Origin: JADKBO01 sp037968395
GTDB lineage: Bacteria > Bacteroidota > Bacteroidia > Chitinophagales > Saprospiraceae
Reading direction: 5' to 3'
DNA: 22,982 nt
Assembly: GCA_037968395.1 (NCBI GenBank)
Contig: JBBKVK010000270.1
Span: 1-22,982 of the forward strand
Shown: one piece after another, positions 1 through 7,784 of the stretch
Layout of the letters: every line of letters begins with the position of its first letter
Position numbering within the stretch: the stretch's first letter is position 1
The notes under the pieces: model-generated
What the model saw: the letters and a program-made list of their open reading frames with translations, nothing else
Told to the model about the DNA's origin: nothing
The model's database searches: none
Made by a program: the position numbers and the translations under genes

Positions 1-42
1 GGCTAATACAACAAATAATAAAATAGCAAAGTAATTCTTCAT
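1..42 (-). CDS. N-terminus of an exported protein, cut by the window edge
   Basis: On the minus strand an ATG at 42 opens a frame that runs off the left edge after 14 codons, reading MKNYFAILLFVVLA. This is a short positive start followed by a hydrophobic stretch, as in the n- and h-regions of a signal peptide. It probably begins a secreted protein or lipoprotein. The cleavage or lipobox region and the mature protein lie outside the window, so no function can be given. The gene has the same orientation as the glutamate dehydrogenase gene upstream of it, from which it is separated by a terminator. I see no clear -7 box in the roughly 90 bases before it. Confidence 0.5.
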   Translation of the reverse strand, partial: MKNYFAILLFVVLA

Positions 43-133
43 TTCAACATTATTTATAACTAACGACTAAAGTGCAGAATTGTGGGTATATGAAAGCATA
101 TTTTTATAAAATTAGTTGCTTTCTTATGATTAA

Positions 134-173
134 TAAATAAAAACACCCTATCCAAAATAAATTGGATAGGGTG
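134..173 (-). terminator. Intrinsic terminator after the glutamate dehydrogenase gene
   Basis: On the minus strand CACCCTATCC (173-164) pairs perfectly with GGATAGGGTG (153-144). Two further A-T pairs extend the stem inward and leave a 6-nt loop. A U-rich tract (TTTTTATTTA) follows. It begins 23 bases after the dehydrogenase stop codon, so it should end that transcript and insulate the next minus-strand gene. Confidence 0.88.
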
Positions 174-195
174 GTATAATATAAATATTTACTTA

Positions 196-1614
196 CTAAG
201 GGAATACACCAAGAGTTAAGTAATCATTTGCTACTTTATCTAAAGCACAAGAAAACGCTGCAGTTCTTAAGTCCCCAACTTTTGGTTTCTTATAGTATTC
301 CATAATTTGTTGGAATGAGTTAACCATTGTTTCTTCTAAACCAGACCTAACTAAATCTATTTCATCCGCCCCTCTAGTCAGAACTTCTTTTTCTCTAGCT
401 CCAATTGTTTTACCTGTTAGCTCTTCAACTGTGCTTACTATATTTCCATAAGTATTTTGATTAAACCTCTTATCCATTCTGCCAAATCTCATATGAGAAA
501 GATTTTTTAACCATTCAAAATAAGATACAGTTACACCGCCAGCATTTAAGTACATGTCAGGTACAATTACTACACCTTTCTTAAGTAAGATAGTCTCAGC
601 ATCAGCTGTTACTGGCCCATTTGCTGCTTCACCAATAACTTTAGCTTTCACATACTTTGCATTATCAGCATGTATTTGGGATTCTAAAGCTGAAGGCAAT
701 AATATATCACATTCTATTTTCACCCAGTCTTCTCTTATTGCTAAAGTAGTTGCTCCTGGATAGCCGAGGATAGTTTTGTTCTTTTTTCTGTAAGCTAGTA
801 ACTTTTCAACGTTGATACCATTGTTGTCAACGATTGTACCTTCCACTTCAGAAACGCCTATAACTTTCACATCACCCTCTGCTTGAGATATCATTCCAGC
901 GTAAGATCCAACATTACCAAGACCTTGGATTACCATTGTCTTGCCTCCTAAACCTGGAGACATGTTAATTGATTGCATGAATTTTTCGTCAGCAAAGAGT
1001 TCTCTTAATCCATAAAAAACACCTCTACCTGTAGCCTCAGTTCTACCATTAATTCCATTTTGATTGACTGGCTTACCGGTAACACAACCAGCTGAATCTA
1101 TTTCACTACCTGACTTAAAAGTATTGTATGTATCAAGTATCCAAGCCATTTCTCTTTCACCAGTTCCGTAATCAGGAGCAGGAACATCAACACTTGGTCC
1201 GATGAAATTCTTACGTATTAATTCTACTGTATATCTTCTAGTAATTCTTTCTAATTGCTCATCAGTATAGTCTCTTGGACTGATTTTTACACCTCCTTTT
1301 GCACCACCAAACGGTACATCTACAATAGCACATTTGTAAGTCATCAGTGCTGCTAATGCCATTACCTCATCCTGATCAACTAAGTGTGAAAAACGAATTC
1401 CTCCTTTAGTTGGCATTCTGTGATGACTGTGTTGTACTCTATATGCTTCAATTACCTGATACCCATTCCCTATTCTTACAGGGAAATTCATTTGGTATAT
1501 AGCATTGCATGCTTTTATTTGATCCAAAAGCCCTTTTGGGTGTTTTGACAATGCTGCCGCTTTATCAAAATTTCTGGATACACTTTCAAAAAATCTAGCT
1601 TGTTTGCTACTCAT
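196..1614 (-). CDS. gdhA: Glu/Leu/Phe/Val family dehydrogenase, probable glutamate dehydrogenase
   Basis: It should catalyse reversible oxidative deamination of glutamate to 2-oxoglutarate and ammonia in the cytoplasm, linking amino-acid catabolism to the TCA cycle. The N-terminal substrate domain holds the glycine-rich motif PFGGAKGG (residues 101-108; catalytic Lys106) and the upstream TYKCA motif with Lys94. The NAD(P)-binding Rossmann domain shows GLGNVG at 231-236. The late motif NAGGVTVSYFEWLKN (357-371) is typical of the hexameric GDH family. At 472 residues it is full length. Its ATG (1614-1612) overlaps the end of ccmD by 8 bases, which suggests translational coupling. A strong terminator follows. 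The upstream glutaminase gene on the same strand could supply glutamate. Cofactor preference (NAD or NADP) cannot be read safely from sequence alone. Confidence 0.95.
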   Translation of the reverse strand: MSSKQARFFESVSRNFDKAAALSKHPKGLLDQIKACNAIYQMNFPVRIGNGYQVIEAYRVQHSHHRMPTKGGIRFSHLVDQDEVMALAALMTYKCAIVDVPFGGAKGGVKISPRDYTDEQLERITRRYTVELIRKNFIGPSVDVPAPDYGTGEREMAWILDTYNTFKSGSEIDSAGCVTGKPVNQNGINGRTEATGRGVFYGLRELFADEKFMQSINMSPGLGGKTMVIQGLGNVGSYAGMISQAEGDVKVIGVSEVEGTIVDNNGINVEKLLAYRKKNKTILGYPGATTLAIREDWVKIECDILLPSALESQIHADNAKYVKAKVIGEAANGPVTADAETILLKKGVVIVPDMYLNAGGVTVSYFEWLKNLSHMRFGRMDKRFNQNTYGNIVSTVEELTGKTIGAREKEVLTRGADEIDLVRSGLEETMVNSFQQIMEYYKKPKVGDLRTAAFSCALDKVANDYLTLGVFP

Positions 1615-1819
1615 CTTTTATATGATTTTCTAATTTAGTAAGTTTACGATCGATGCGCCATAGATATATGGCAAGACCAATGAATATTACAGCTATTACT
1701 GCTACTACCGAGTATATTTTACCAGTACTCCTAAGGAAATCTGGTCCAGATCCTTGAGCTAAGCTTGTTGAAATACTCAACACCATCAAACTGAATGTTA
1801 AAAATATTTTAGACACCAT
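1607..1819 (-). CDS. ccmD: CcmD-family small membrane protein (cytochrome c maturation)
   Basis: This 70-residue protein has a hydrophobic N-terminal segment ending in SLAQ (about residues 1-22), which could be a signal peptide. A second hydrophobic segment (about 34-53, IYSVVAVIAVIFIGLAIYLW) is followed by a basic, then acidic tail (RIDRKLTKLENHIKDE). A short helix followed by a charged 'RIDRKL..LE' tail is the usual look of Bacteroidota CcmD-family proteins. In characterised systems CcmD helps release holo-CcmE from the CcmABC heme exporter. The gene overlaps gdhA by 8 bases on the minus strand. No ccmA, ccmB, ccmC or ccmE is visible next to it, so it is an orphan here. The family call rests on size, topology and tail, not on catalytic residues. 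Confidence 0.7.
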   Translation of the reverse strand: MVSKIFLTFSLMVLSISTSLAQGSGPDFLRSTGKIYSVVAVIAVIFIGLAIYLWRIDRKLTKLENHIKDE

Positions 1820-2124
1820 GTTTTAGTTTTTTGGTTGTAAATTCAAGACAAAAGTGGTGTTTTTTTTTATTTCTAAAAAGTATTATGAATTAAATATTTA
1901 AACTAATTTACTATCTTGTAAAATATACTTTTACCAAAATGACTTTATTAAGAATAAAATACAGTCAGACCTAATTGTTAAAATACAAAATATAAAATAG
2001 TAGGGAGGTGAATAGCGTTTTTTCCAAATATTTGAGAGGTGATATTTTTTATTGACTCTAGGCAAAGCATGTCCTAAAATTATTCTTTCATCTCTTTTTC
2101 TTTATATTTTGATAAGTAAAATAT
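1820..2124. other. Intergenic region between glsA and ccmD
   Basis: These 305 AT-rich bases hold the 3' flank of the glutaminase gene and the presumed promoter of ccmD-gdhA, both on the minus strand. There is a nine-T run near 1859-1867 and two GAGGTGA words near 2005 and 2035. I find no convincing TAnnTTTG box for ccmD on the minus strand, no terminator-like hairpin for glsA, and no supported small gene. Confidence 0.4.
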
Positions 2125-3039
2125 TTAAAATATCGATAGTTCAGATAATGTTGTAAACTCTTCTAAGAATCTCATGCCTTTATATGAATTCCCTTTTTTG
2201 TTAAGTTTTGGACTCCAAACTGCTATAGCATATTGATTAGGATGTATGGCAATTATCCCTCCTCCAACGCCACTTTTTCCTGGTAGACCAACTTTGAACG
2301 CAAATTCTCCAGATTCGTCATAAAATCCACAAGTTTGCATGAGAGCATTTATCCTTTTAGATTGGCTTTTAGTCAAAATTTGAGTATTGTCATTCAATGT
2401 TTTGCCATTATTTGCTAGAAATAGAAATAATTCTGATAATTGTTTACAGCTTAACTCAAGTGAACATAAGTCAAAATAGAGATCAAGAACCTCACTTGGT
2501 TCATTTTCAATATTGCCAAAAGATTTAATAAAGTTACATAAGGCTACATTGCGATATCCAATTGATTTTTCAGAGGCAGATATCTTATATGAATAATTAA
2601 TGTCTTTATCCTCAGAGAGGCTTCTTATAAATGCTAATAAGTCATCTTTTGGATTTTCTAGATTACTAATTAGTATATCCGAAATTACAATTGCACCAGA
2701 ATTGATAAATGGATTTCTTGGGATGCCATTATCGCTTTCTAGCTGAATAAGTGAATTAAACCCTGTGCCTGACGGTTCTACGCCAAGCCTATTCCATATA
2801 CTTTCACCTAGTATTTTGTAGGCTAAACAGAGCGAAAGCACCTTTGCGATACTTTGAATAGAAAACTTTTGATCGAAATTGCCAACACCAAAGTTTAGAT
2901 CAGAAATAGTTGAAAGGTGGATTCCAAAACTACTGTGGTCAACATTAGCTAACTCAGGTATATAAGATGCTAATTCTCCCTTATCTTCAATGTCTTTTAT
3001 CTTTAGATAAACTTCTGTTATGACTTGTTTATGGATCAT
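2125..3039 (-). CDS. glsA: Glutaminase (serine-dependent beta-lactamase-like family)
   Basis: It should hydrolyse glutamine to glutamate and ammonia in the cytoplasm. The 304-residue length matches bacterial GlsA/YbgJ-type glutaminases. The SxxK catalytic motif reads SIAK at 63-66, inside FSIQSIAKV; the common form is SISK, so the third residue is a mild variant while nucleophile Ser63 and Lys66 are kept. Other family blocks are RNPFINSGAI (108-117) and LPGKSGVGGGI (252-262). No signal peptide is visible. It lies upstream of ccmD-gdhA on the same strand, separated by 305 bases, so it is probably its own transcription unit. Its product would be the substrate of the glutamate dehydrogenase. The start is the ATG at 3039, preceded by AAGGATG, a weak Shine-Dalgarno-like context. 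Confidence 0.95.
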   Translation of the reverse strand: MIHKQVITEVYLKIKDIEDKGELASYIPELANVDHSSFGIHLSTISDLNFGVGNFDQKFSIQSIAKVLSLCLAYKILGESIWNRLGVEPSGTGFNSLIQLESDNGIPRNPFINSGAIVISDILISNLENPKDDLLAFIRSLSEDKDINYSYKISASEKSIGYRNVALCNFIKSFGNIENEPSEVLDLYFDLCSLELSCKQLSELFLFLANNGKTLNDNTQILTKSQSKRINALMQTCGFYDESGEFAFKVGLPGKSGVGGGIIAIHPNQYAIAVWSPKLNKKGNSYKGMRFLEEFTTLSELSIF

Positions 3040-3365
3040 CCTTATGGTTTCTGTTTAAATAACACTAATAAAACCAGTCTATTTATACGTAATTGAGTTC
3101 AAGTTGTCAAATGAATTTAATATTAATAATTAGAGTTCAAGAATTAAGCCAATTAAGAAGAAAACCTTGTTTTGATTTTTAAATTTTGATTTTATTATTA
3201 GAATTAATTAGGTTGTTTGGTTGAGTGATTTTAGTTTTGACATGAAATTTAAAAAATAAATTTTCATCAATTATCGTGTTTAGAAGTCAATGATAATAAA
3301 ATATCGAAGAGTCACAACGCACCATGTTAGAACAAATCAAAAAGAAACTATGCGAATGTCGGGTA

Positions 3366-3436
3366 TTAATAAAAAGCAAGAGCCGACACACCATATGTCG
3401 ACTCTCTACCACCGGTGAAGTGGTAAGACAAAGGTA
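3366..3436 (-). ncRNA. Candidate small RNA or terminated leader with two hairpins
   Basis: On the minus strand a perfect -7 box TACCTTTG lies at 3436-3429. About ten bases later comes hairpin 1 (TACCAC/GTGGTA arms around a 7-nt loop, 3425-3407). Hairpin 2 follows (3404-3380): nine-base arms with one G-U wobble, GAGTCGACA pairing with TGTCGGCTC, and then TTGCTTTTTATT. Hairpin 2 plus its U-rich tail looks like an intrinsic terminator. The wobble is a G-U pair only when read on the minus strand; on plus it is a C-A mismatch, which favours minus-strand transcription. A -33 TTG box is not visible. The product would be about 55-60 nt, oriented toward glsA, which starts about 330 bases further on. 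I do not recognise an RNA family. Confidence 0.35.
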
Positions 3437-3598
3437 AGTAATAAGTTTGGAATGTGTGTTTTAATTTTGATTAGATAATTATATATTCATCTTTGACTTA
3501 AAAGGAGATCATTAAAACCTTAATTCAAAGTATTGTTTTTTATCGAATCAAATGATATGATAGCAGCATATTGTAATATATATTATCTAGAGATTAGA

Positions 3599-3668
3599 TA
3601 TATTTGTTAGAACATGATTTTAAAAAAAGTTAAATCACTATTTTTATAGAGATGTTAGTGACTAACAT
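3599..3668 (+). promoter_or_regulatory. Possible promoter and inverted repeat before the secreted hydrolase-like gene
   Basis: TATATTTG at 3599-3606 fits the Bacteroidota -7 consensus TAnnTTTG. The nearest upstream TTG (3571-3573) is 25 bases away, longer than usual. Downstream, ATGTTAG and CTAACAT (3652-3658 and 3662-3668) form a perfect 7-bp inverted repeat with a 3-base spacer, in the presumed leader, about 40 bases before the start codon. It could be an operator or an mRNA hairpin. Confidence 0.3.
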
Positions 3669-3707
3669 TAACTATTTGAAAGTCAATTATAAAAAGTAAA
3701 AATTAGT

Positions 3708-5507
3708 ATGAGTAAATTACGAATAGTGATTGCGATAGCTATAATGGTTCCATTGCTTTTAAGGTCTCAAATTAATAGGCCCGTAGGAATTAATCTTTCC
3801 AGTGTTAATGACTATTCAACTGAGTTTGTTTTCGTCGATGCTTTTAAACAATCAAGAAATTGGATTTCATTTAATGCTGACAATTCAGGATCTTGGTCTA
3901 CAGGGATTTTTGTGCCATTAAATGAAAATGGTTATCCAGTTTCCATTCCTTATATTGATGGTATCAACCCTCCACAAGCAATTAGGGCTTTAATGCTTTG
4001 GGACCTTGACAGCGCTATGCCTATGGGAAAGTATCGATTAATTAGCAAAGGAAAAGGCCAGATTAGATTGAGATTTGGTGCAGCAGGTATTTTCAATTCT
4101 CCTGTAGATACATTAGTGAATGTTACTGGTCAGGTATCGCTTGAACTCTTGAGTTCAGATGTTATTGACCCTATTTCAGATATAAAATTTATATATCCAC
4201 AATACAAAGACACATATGCGAATAAACTATTTACAGATGAATTTATAACCTTTATTTCAGGTTTTCAAGTCATAAGATTTATGGATTTTACTCGAACAAA
4301 TAACTCTAATGTTGAGAAATGGGGGGATCGAACCTTAAAGACTAATTTTACACAAGCAGCATCTAATGGAGTGGCTTGGGAACATGTAATTGACCTGTGT
4401 AATTTAACACATAAAAACGCTTGGATTAATATACCACATAAGGCAGATGATAATTACATCTTAGAGTTGGCTACTATGCTTAAATCTAAGATAGATCCAG
4501 AGCTTAAGATCTATATTGAATATAGTAATGAGGTTTGGAATTCTATTTTTGATCAAAATAATTATGCTGCAAATGAGGCTGAGAAACTCGGATATTCTGG
4601 TCAACCATGGGAAAGGACTTGGAAATATACAGCCAAAAGGTCAGCGGATGTATTTCATATATTTGATGGCATATTTAATGACGATAATAGATTGATCAAA
4701 GTTATTCCTTCTCAAGCGGCCAATAGTTGGCTGTCAAATCAAATCATCACTTTTTTTGAAGATCCGTTTTATAACCTCAATGGCGTTAAAGCAGATGCTC
4801 TTGGTATTGCCCCTTATTTTGGTGGGAATGTGGCGAATGGAATTGTTGCAAATGGATTAGTAAGTACAATTTCTGTTGCTGAAATTGTAGAATTAATGAG
4901 ACAGTCTATCCCAACAAGTAGTGCTTGGATAAAAGACTCAAAAATTGTAGCAAATAATCATGGACTTGACTTGATTTGTTATGAAGGAGGGCAACATTTA
5001 GTAGGAAATGGGGGGAATGAAAACAACACGGAATTGACAGCAAAGCTTAACGCAGCAAACCACCACCCTGATTTAGAAGAGGCATATTGTGAATATATGG
5101 ATAATTGGTATGCAGAATCCGAAGATTTGATGTGTCACTTCTCATCCCATTCTAAATATACTAAATGGGGCAGTTGGGGAGTAAAAGAAACAATGCTAGA
5201 CACACTAAATCCCAAATACCTTGCTCTGCAAAACTGTGTCTTTAGTTGGAACAGTATAACTAATACCAGTGCTCCTGAAACAATTGAAACCAATATTTCT
5301 GTGTATCCTAATCCATCAAATAACAACCAATTTAACCTTATAAGCGAAAGAAAATTTGAAAGTATGCAGTTATTTAATATACTTGGTCAGCAAGTAGACT
5401 TTGAGGTTATCCATCAAGAGGATGGGTTTAACACTATAGAAATAACTCAAAAAGGACATTTTTTTCTGAGGACAAATGTCGGAACTGTGAAGTTGATAAG
5501 CAATTAG
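3708..5507 (+). CDS. Secreted protein resembling clan GH-A glycoside hydrolases, with T9SS sorting domain
   Basis: This 599-residue protein starts with a signal-peptide-like segment (residues 1-20, IVIAIAIMVPLLLRS then Q). The middle has two motifs typical of retaining TIM-barrel hydrolases of clan GH-A: YSNEVWN at 272-278, with Glu275 in the acid/base position, and CYEGGQH at 424-430, with Glu426 in the nucleophile position. RFMDFTRTNN (190-199) precedes them. The C-terminus is a type IX secretion sorting domain: SVYPNPSNNNQFNL at 531-544, then FNILGQ and a final beta strand. The protein is therefore probably carried across the outer membrane by T9SS and surface-attached or released. Proteins with this EYSNEVWN block are often annotated only as cellulose-binding proteins, so the substrate is unknown. 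It stands alone between divergent glsA and the paa operon. Confidence 0.75.
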   Translation: MSKLRIVIAIAIMVPLLLRSQINRPVGINLSSVNDYSTEFVFVDAFKQSRNWISFNADNSGSWSTGIFVPLNENGYPVSIPYIDGINPPQAIRALMLWDLDSAMPMGKYRLISKGKGQIRLRFGAAGIFNSPVDTLVNVTGQVSLELLSSDVIDPISDIKFIYPQYKDTYANKLFTDEFITFISGFQVIRFMDFTRTNNSNVEKWGDRTLKTNFTQAASNGVAWEHVIDLCNLTHKNAWINIPHKADDNYILELATMLKSKIDPELKIYIEYSNEVWNSIFDQNNYAANEAEKLGYSGQPWERTWKYTAKRSADVFHIFDGIFNDDNRLIKVIPSQAANSWLSNQIITFFEDPFYNLNGVKADALGIAPYFGGNVANGIVANGLVSTISVAEIVELMRQSIPTSSAWIKDSKIVANNHGLDLICYEGGQHLVGNGGNENNTELTAKLNAANHHPDLEEAYCEYMDNWYAESEDLMCHFSSHSKYTKWGSWGVKETMLDTLNPKYLALQNCVFSWNSITNTSAPETIETNISVYPNPSNNNQFNLISERKFESMQLFNILGQQVDFEVIHQEDGFNTIEITQKGHFFLRTNVGTVKLISN

Positions 5508-5652
5508 TATTTTAAATAATTTGTAGATTGAGCCATTGCCACCATTATTGCTGTAAGTAGTTAGCTAGCCAAACTATGTATGATACAGATCATCGGAAAC
5601 GGTTTGTTTTGGTACTATTTTAAAAGATAAACAATAAAACAAAGTCTATAAA

Positions 5653-5684
5653 TTTGCAACTTTAACTAATAGTCATTAGTTTTG
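5653..5684 (+). promoter_or_regulatory. Promoter of the paa operon
   Basis: TTTG at 5653-5656 and TAGTTTTG at 5677-5684 are separated by 20 bases and match the Bacteroidota sigma-factor consensus TTTG-N19..21-TAnnTTTG. Transcription would begin near 5690, giving a very short leader before the start at 5698 or 5704. A second TAAATTTG box at 5649-5656 overlaps the -33 element but has no partner at the right distance. Confidence 0.7.
5664..5681. promoter_or_regulatory. Operator-like inverted repeat on the paa promoter
   Basis: AACTAATAGTCATTAGTT is a perfect 7-bp inverted repeat with a 4-base spacer. It fills most of the spacer between the -33 and -7 boxes and covers the first bases of the -7 box, a standard position for a repressor. 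Other bacteria control paa genes with PaaX or the TetR-type PaaR, which respond to phenylacetyl-CoA. No regulator gene is in the window, so the binding protein is unknown. Confidence 0.5.
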
Positions 5685-5697
5685 TATTTATGATAAT

Positions 5698-6768
5698 ATG
5701 TATATGCAGCCAATAAAAATATCGCAAATAGAAAAGACTACTAAAGATTGTAGTATTATCACTTTGGAGGTCCCAATTTTATTAAAAGAACAATACCGAT
5801 TTATCCAAGGGCAATACCTTACCTTAGAAGCTAATATCGATGGGGAGAAGGTGAGGAGATCTTATTCTATATGTTCGAGTCCATTAGATGGAGAGTGGAA
5901 GATTGGTGTAAAGAAAATACCAGAAGGCAAATTTTCCACCTTTGCCAATGATGTATTAAAAGTAGGACACGAACTATTAGTAGGCCCACCTCAGGGCAAG
6001 TTTTACATACCTTCTGATGCTCAAGCTGATCGCAGTTTTGCGTTTTTTGCAGCAGGTAGTGGGATTACACCGATCTTGTCATTGATTAAGACATTTCTGC
6101 ATGAAGAACCTAAATCAAGTGTCAAATTATTCTATGCTAATAGGACTGTGAGTTCAATAATCCTAAAAGAAGAACTGGAAGCCCTTAAAAATCAATTCAT
6201 GGGGCGATTTGAGATATTCTATTTTCTAACCAGACAAAGCAGAAGTTTACCGCTTTTTGACGGTAGAATCGATGGTGACAAATTAGAGTCCTTGGTAAAT
6301 ACAAAATTGCTATCCATAAATGAGGAATGCCATTATTTCTCTTGTGGACCTGAGGAGATGGTATTTGCTGTCAATGATTTTTTGAAGTCAAAAGGCATTG
6401 ACGGGTCTAAGGTGCATTTCGAGCTTTTTAATACTACAGGGCCTGATGCTAGCGTTTTACAAAAGATGAAGGCAGAGCAGTCAGGTAAGCATTGCGAAAT
6501 AACAATTATTGAAGGAGGTAAGACACTACGATTTGATTTAGAGCGGGGGTCGGATAATATTTTAGATGCTGCATTGGCTAACAATGCAGATTTGCCGTAT
6601 GCTTGTAAGGGAGGTGTTTGTAGCACTTGTCGAGCAAAATTAAAAGTAGGTGAAGTAGAAATGTTATTATGTTACGGATTGGAACAGGATGAAATTGACG
6701 ACGGTTATATATTGACCTGTCAGTCATTTCCAATGAGTAATAAGGTGACTGTAGATTTTGATTCATAA
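5698..6768 (+). CDS. paaE: Phenylacetyl-CoA epoxidase, reductase subunit PaaE
   Basis: PaaE passes electrons from NADPH through FAD and a 2Fe-2S centre to the di-iron site of PaaA. At 356 residues it has the length of the E. coli protein. The N-terminal ferredoxin-reductase part has RRSYSICSSP (about residues 57-66) for flavin binding and FFAAGSGITPILS (about 119-131) for nucleotide binding. The C-terminal plant-type ferredoxin domain has Cys303, Cys308, Cys311 and Cys341 in the exact spacing C-x4-C-x2-C-x29-C. It is the first gene of the operon here, whereas in E. coli it follows paaD. The start could be ATG 5698 or ATG 5704; both lie just after the predicted transcription start. A 62-base gap with a small hairpin separates it from paaA. 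Confidence 0.95.
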   Translation: MYMQPIKISQIEKTTKDCSIITLEVPILLKEQYRFIQGQYLTLEANIDGEKVRRSYSICSSPLDGEWKIGVKKIPEGKFSTFANDVLKVGHELLVGPPQGKFYIPSDAQADRSFAFFAAGSGITPILSLIKTFLHEEPKSSVKLFYANRTVSSIILKEELEALKNQFMGRFEIFYFLTRQSRSLPLFDGRIDGDKLESLVNTKLLSINEECHYFSCGPEEMVFAVNDFLKSKGIDGSKVHFELFNTTGPDASVLQKMKAEQSGKHCEITIIEGGKTLRFDLERGSDNILDAALANNADLPYACKGGVCSTCRAKLKVGEVEMLLCYGLEQDEIDDGYILTCQSFPMSNKVTVDFDS

Positions 6769-6787
6769 GCCAATAAATTGAAGTAAC

Positions 6788-6810
6788 TTAGCTTAATAAA
6801 AGTAAGCTGA
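6788..6810 (+). repeat. Small hairpin between paaE and paaA
   Basis: TTAGCTTA (6788-6795) can pair with TAAGCTGA (6803-6810) in the transcript: seven Watson-Crick pairs and one U-G wobble, around a 7-nt loop. No U-run follows, so it is not a standard terminator. It could affect mRNA processing or stability between the reductase and oxygenase genes. Confidence 0.4.
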
Positions 6811-6830
6811 AATAGATAAAACTAATTACG

Positions 6831-7784
6831 ATGGATAATATAAAGCAATTAGAACAAGAGTTTCAAGATCGAATCGATCGAGGAGAAGTGATAGAAGCTA
6901 AGTCTTGGATGCCCGAGAAATATCGAAAAACACATATAAGGCAGATTTCACAACATGCCCATTCAGAAATTGTCGGTATGCTACCAGAGGGCAATTGGAT
7001 TGCTCGTACTCCCACCTTAAGGCGTAAGGTTGGCTTATTGGCAAAGGTGCAAGATGAGGCAGGTCATGGTTTGTATCTTTATAGTGCAGCAGAGAGTTTA
7101 GGCATTTCTAGAGATGAAATGACCCAACAATTGTTGTTGGGCAAGGCTAAATATTCAAGTATATTCAATTATCCTACGATGTCATGGGCAGATATCGGAG
7201 CGATTGGCTGGTTAGTGGATGGTGCAGCGATCATTAATCAAGTGATGCTGACCCGAACATCTTATGGCCCCTATGCTAGAGCAATGGTTAGAATCTGTAA
7301 AGAAGAAAGTTTTCACCAGAGACAAGGTTATGAGATCATGTTGACACTGTGCCAAGGTACGGCAGAGCAAAAAGCTATGGCTCAAGATGCTTTAAATAGA
7401 TTTTGGTGGCCTTCCTTGATGATGTTTGGTCCAAGGGATGAAGATTCGCCTAATACAGAGCAATCTGTTAAATGGAAAATCAAACGAAAAACCAATGACG
7501 AACTAAGACAGCAATTTATCGATATCACGGTACCACAAGCTGATTATTTAGGAATAACAATGCCAGATCCAGACCTAAAATGGAATGAAGAAAGAGGACA
7601 TTATGACTTTGGAGATATAGATTGGGATGAGTTTTGGGATGTTGTAAAAGGTAACGGACCATGTAATAAAGAGCGTATCCAATCTCGACAATCTGCTTGG
7701 GACAATGGTACTTGGGTACGAGATGCAGCAATGGCTCATGCCGAGAAGAAAAGAACTAGGCAGGAAGTTAGTAAAGCAGGATAA
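6831..7784 (+). CDS. paaA: Phenylacetyl-CoA 1,2-epoxidase, catalytic di-iron subunit PaaA
   Basis: PaaA is the oxygenase subunit of the PaaABCE complex, which adds one oxygen atom to the aromatic ring of phenylacetyl-CoA to give the 1,2-epoxide. The 317-residue protein keeps all di-iron ligands expected from E. coli PaaA with a constant offset of four: Glu46, Glu76 and His79 (in QDEAGHG, 74-80), Asp130, Glu159 and His162 (in KEESFHQRQGYE, 157-168). It should therefore be catalytically active. It follows paaE by 62 bases. The gap to paaB (182 bases) is unusually wide for this complex and holds palindromes. The C-terminal tail after about residue 300 is rich in Lys and Arg. Confidence 0.97.
   Translation: MDNIKQLEQEFQDRIDRGEVIEAKSWMPEKYRKTHIRQISQHAHSEIVGMLPEGNWIARTPTLRRKVGLLAKVQDEAGHGLYLYSAAESLGISRDEMTQQLLLGKAKYSSIFNYPTMSWADIGAIGWLVDGAAIINQVMLTRTSYGPYARAMVRICKEESFHQRQGYEIMLTLCQGTAEQKAMAQDALNRFWWPSLMMFGPRDEDSPNTEQSVKWKIKRKTNDELRQQFIDITVPQADYLGITMPDPDLKWNEERGHYDFGDIDWDEFWDVVKGNGPCNKERIQSRQSAWDNGTWVRDAAMAHAEKKRTRQEVSKAG

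Larger units (their letters stand above)
3040..3707. other. Long divergent intergenic region between glsA and the secreted hydrolase-like gene
   Basis: This 668-base AT-rich region separates two divergent genes. It contains a compact GC-richer island at about 3380-3437 with two hairpins (listed separately as a candidate RNA). It also contains a TATATTTG box at 3599-3606 and an inverted repeat at 3652-3668. The rest, including 3040-3320 and 3440-3590, shows nothing I can assign. Confidence 0.5.

Noticed and set aside
554..763. 69-codon plus-strand frame inside gdhA
   Set aside because: It is antisense within a conserved enzyme gene, with no start context and no recognisable protein features.
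1990..2060. Repeated GAGGTGA words after glsA
   Set aside because: Two short copies without palindromic order or promoter context; likely chance.
3324..3437. 37-codon plus-strand open frame (starting MLEQIKKKLCECR) through the hairpin island
   Set aside because: It is basic and short, has no recognisable family or ribosome-binding context, and its second half coincides with inverted repeats that better fit an RNA on the other strand. Kept only as an alternative to the candidate small RNA.
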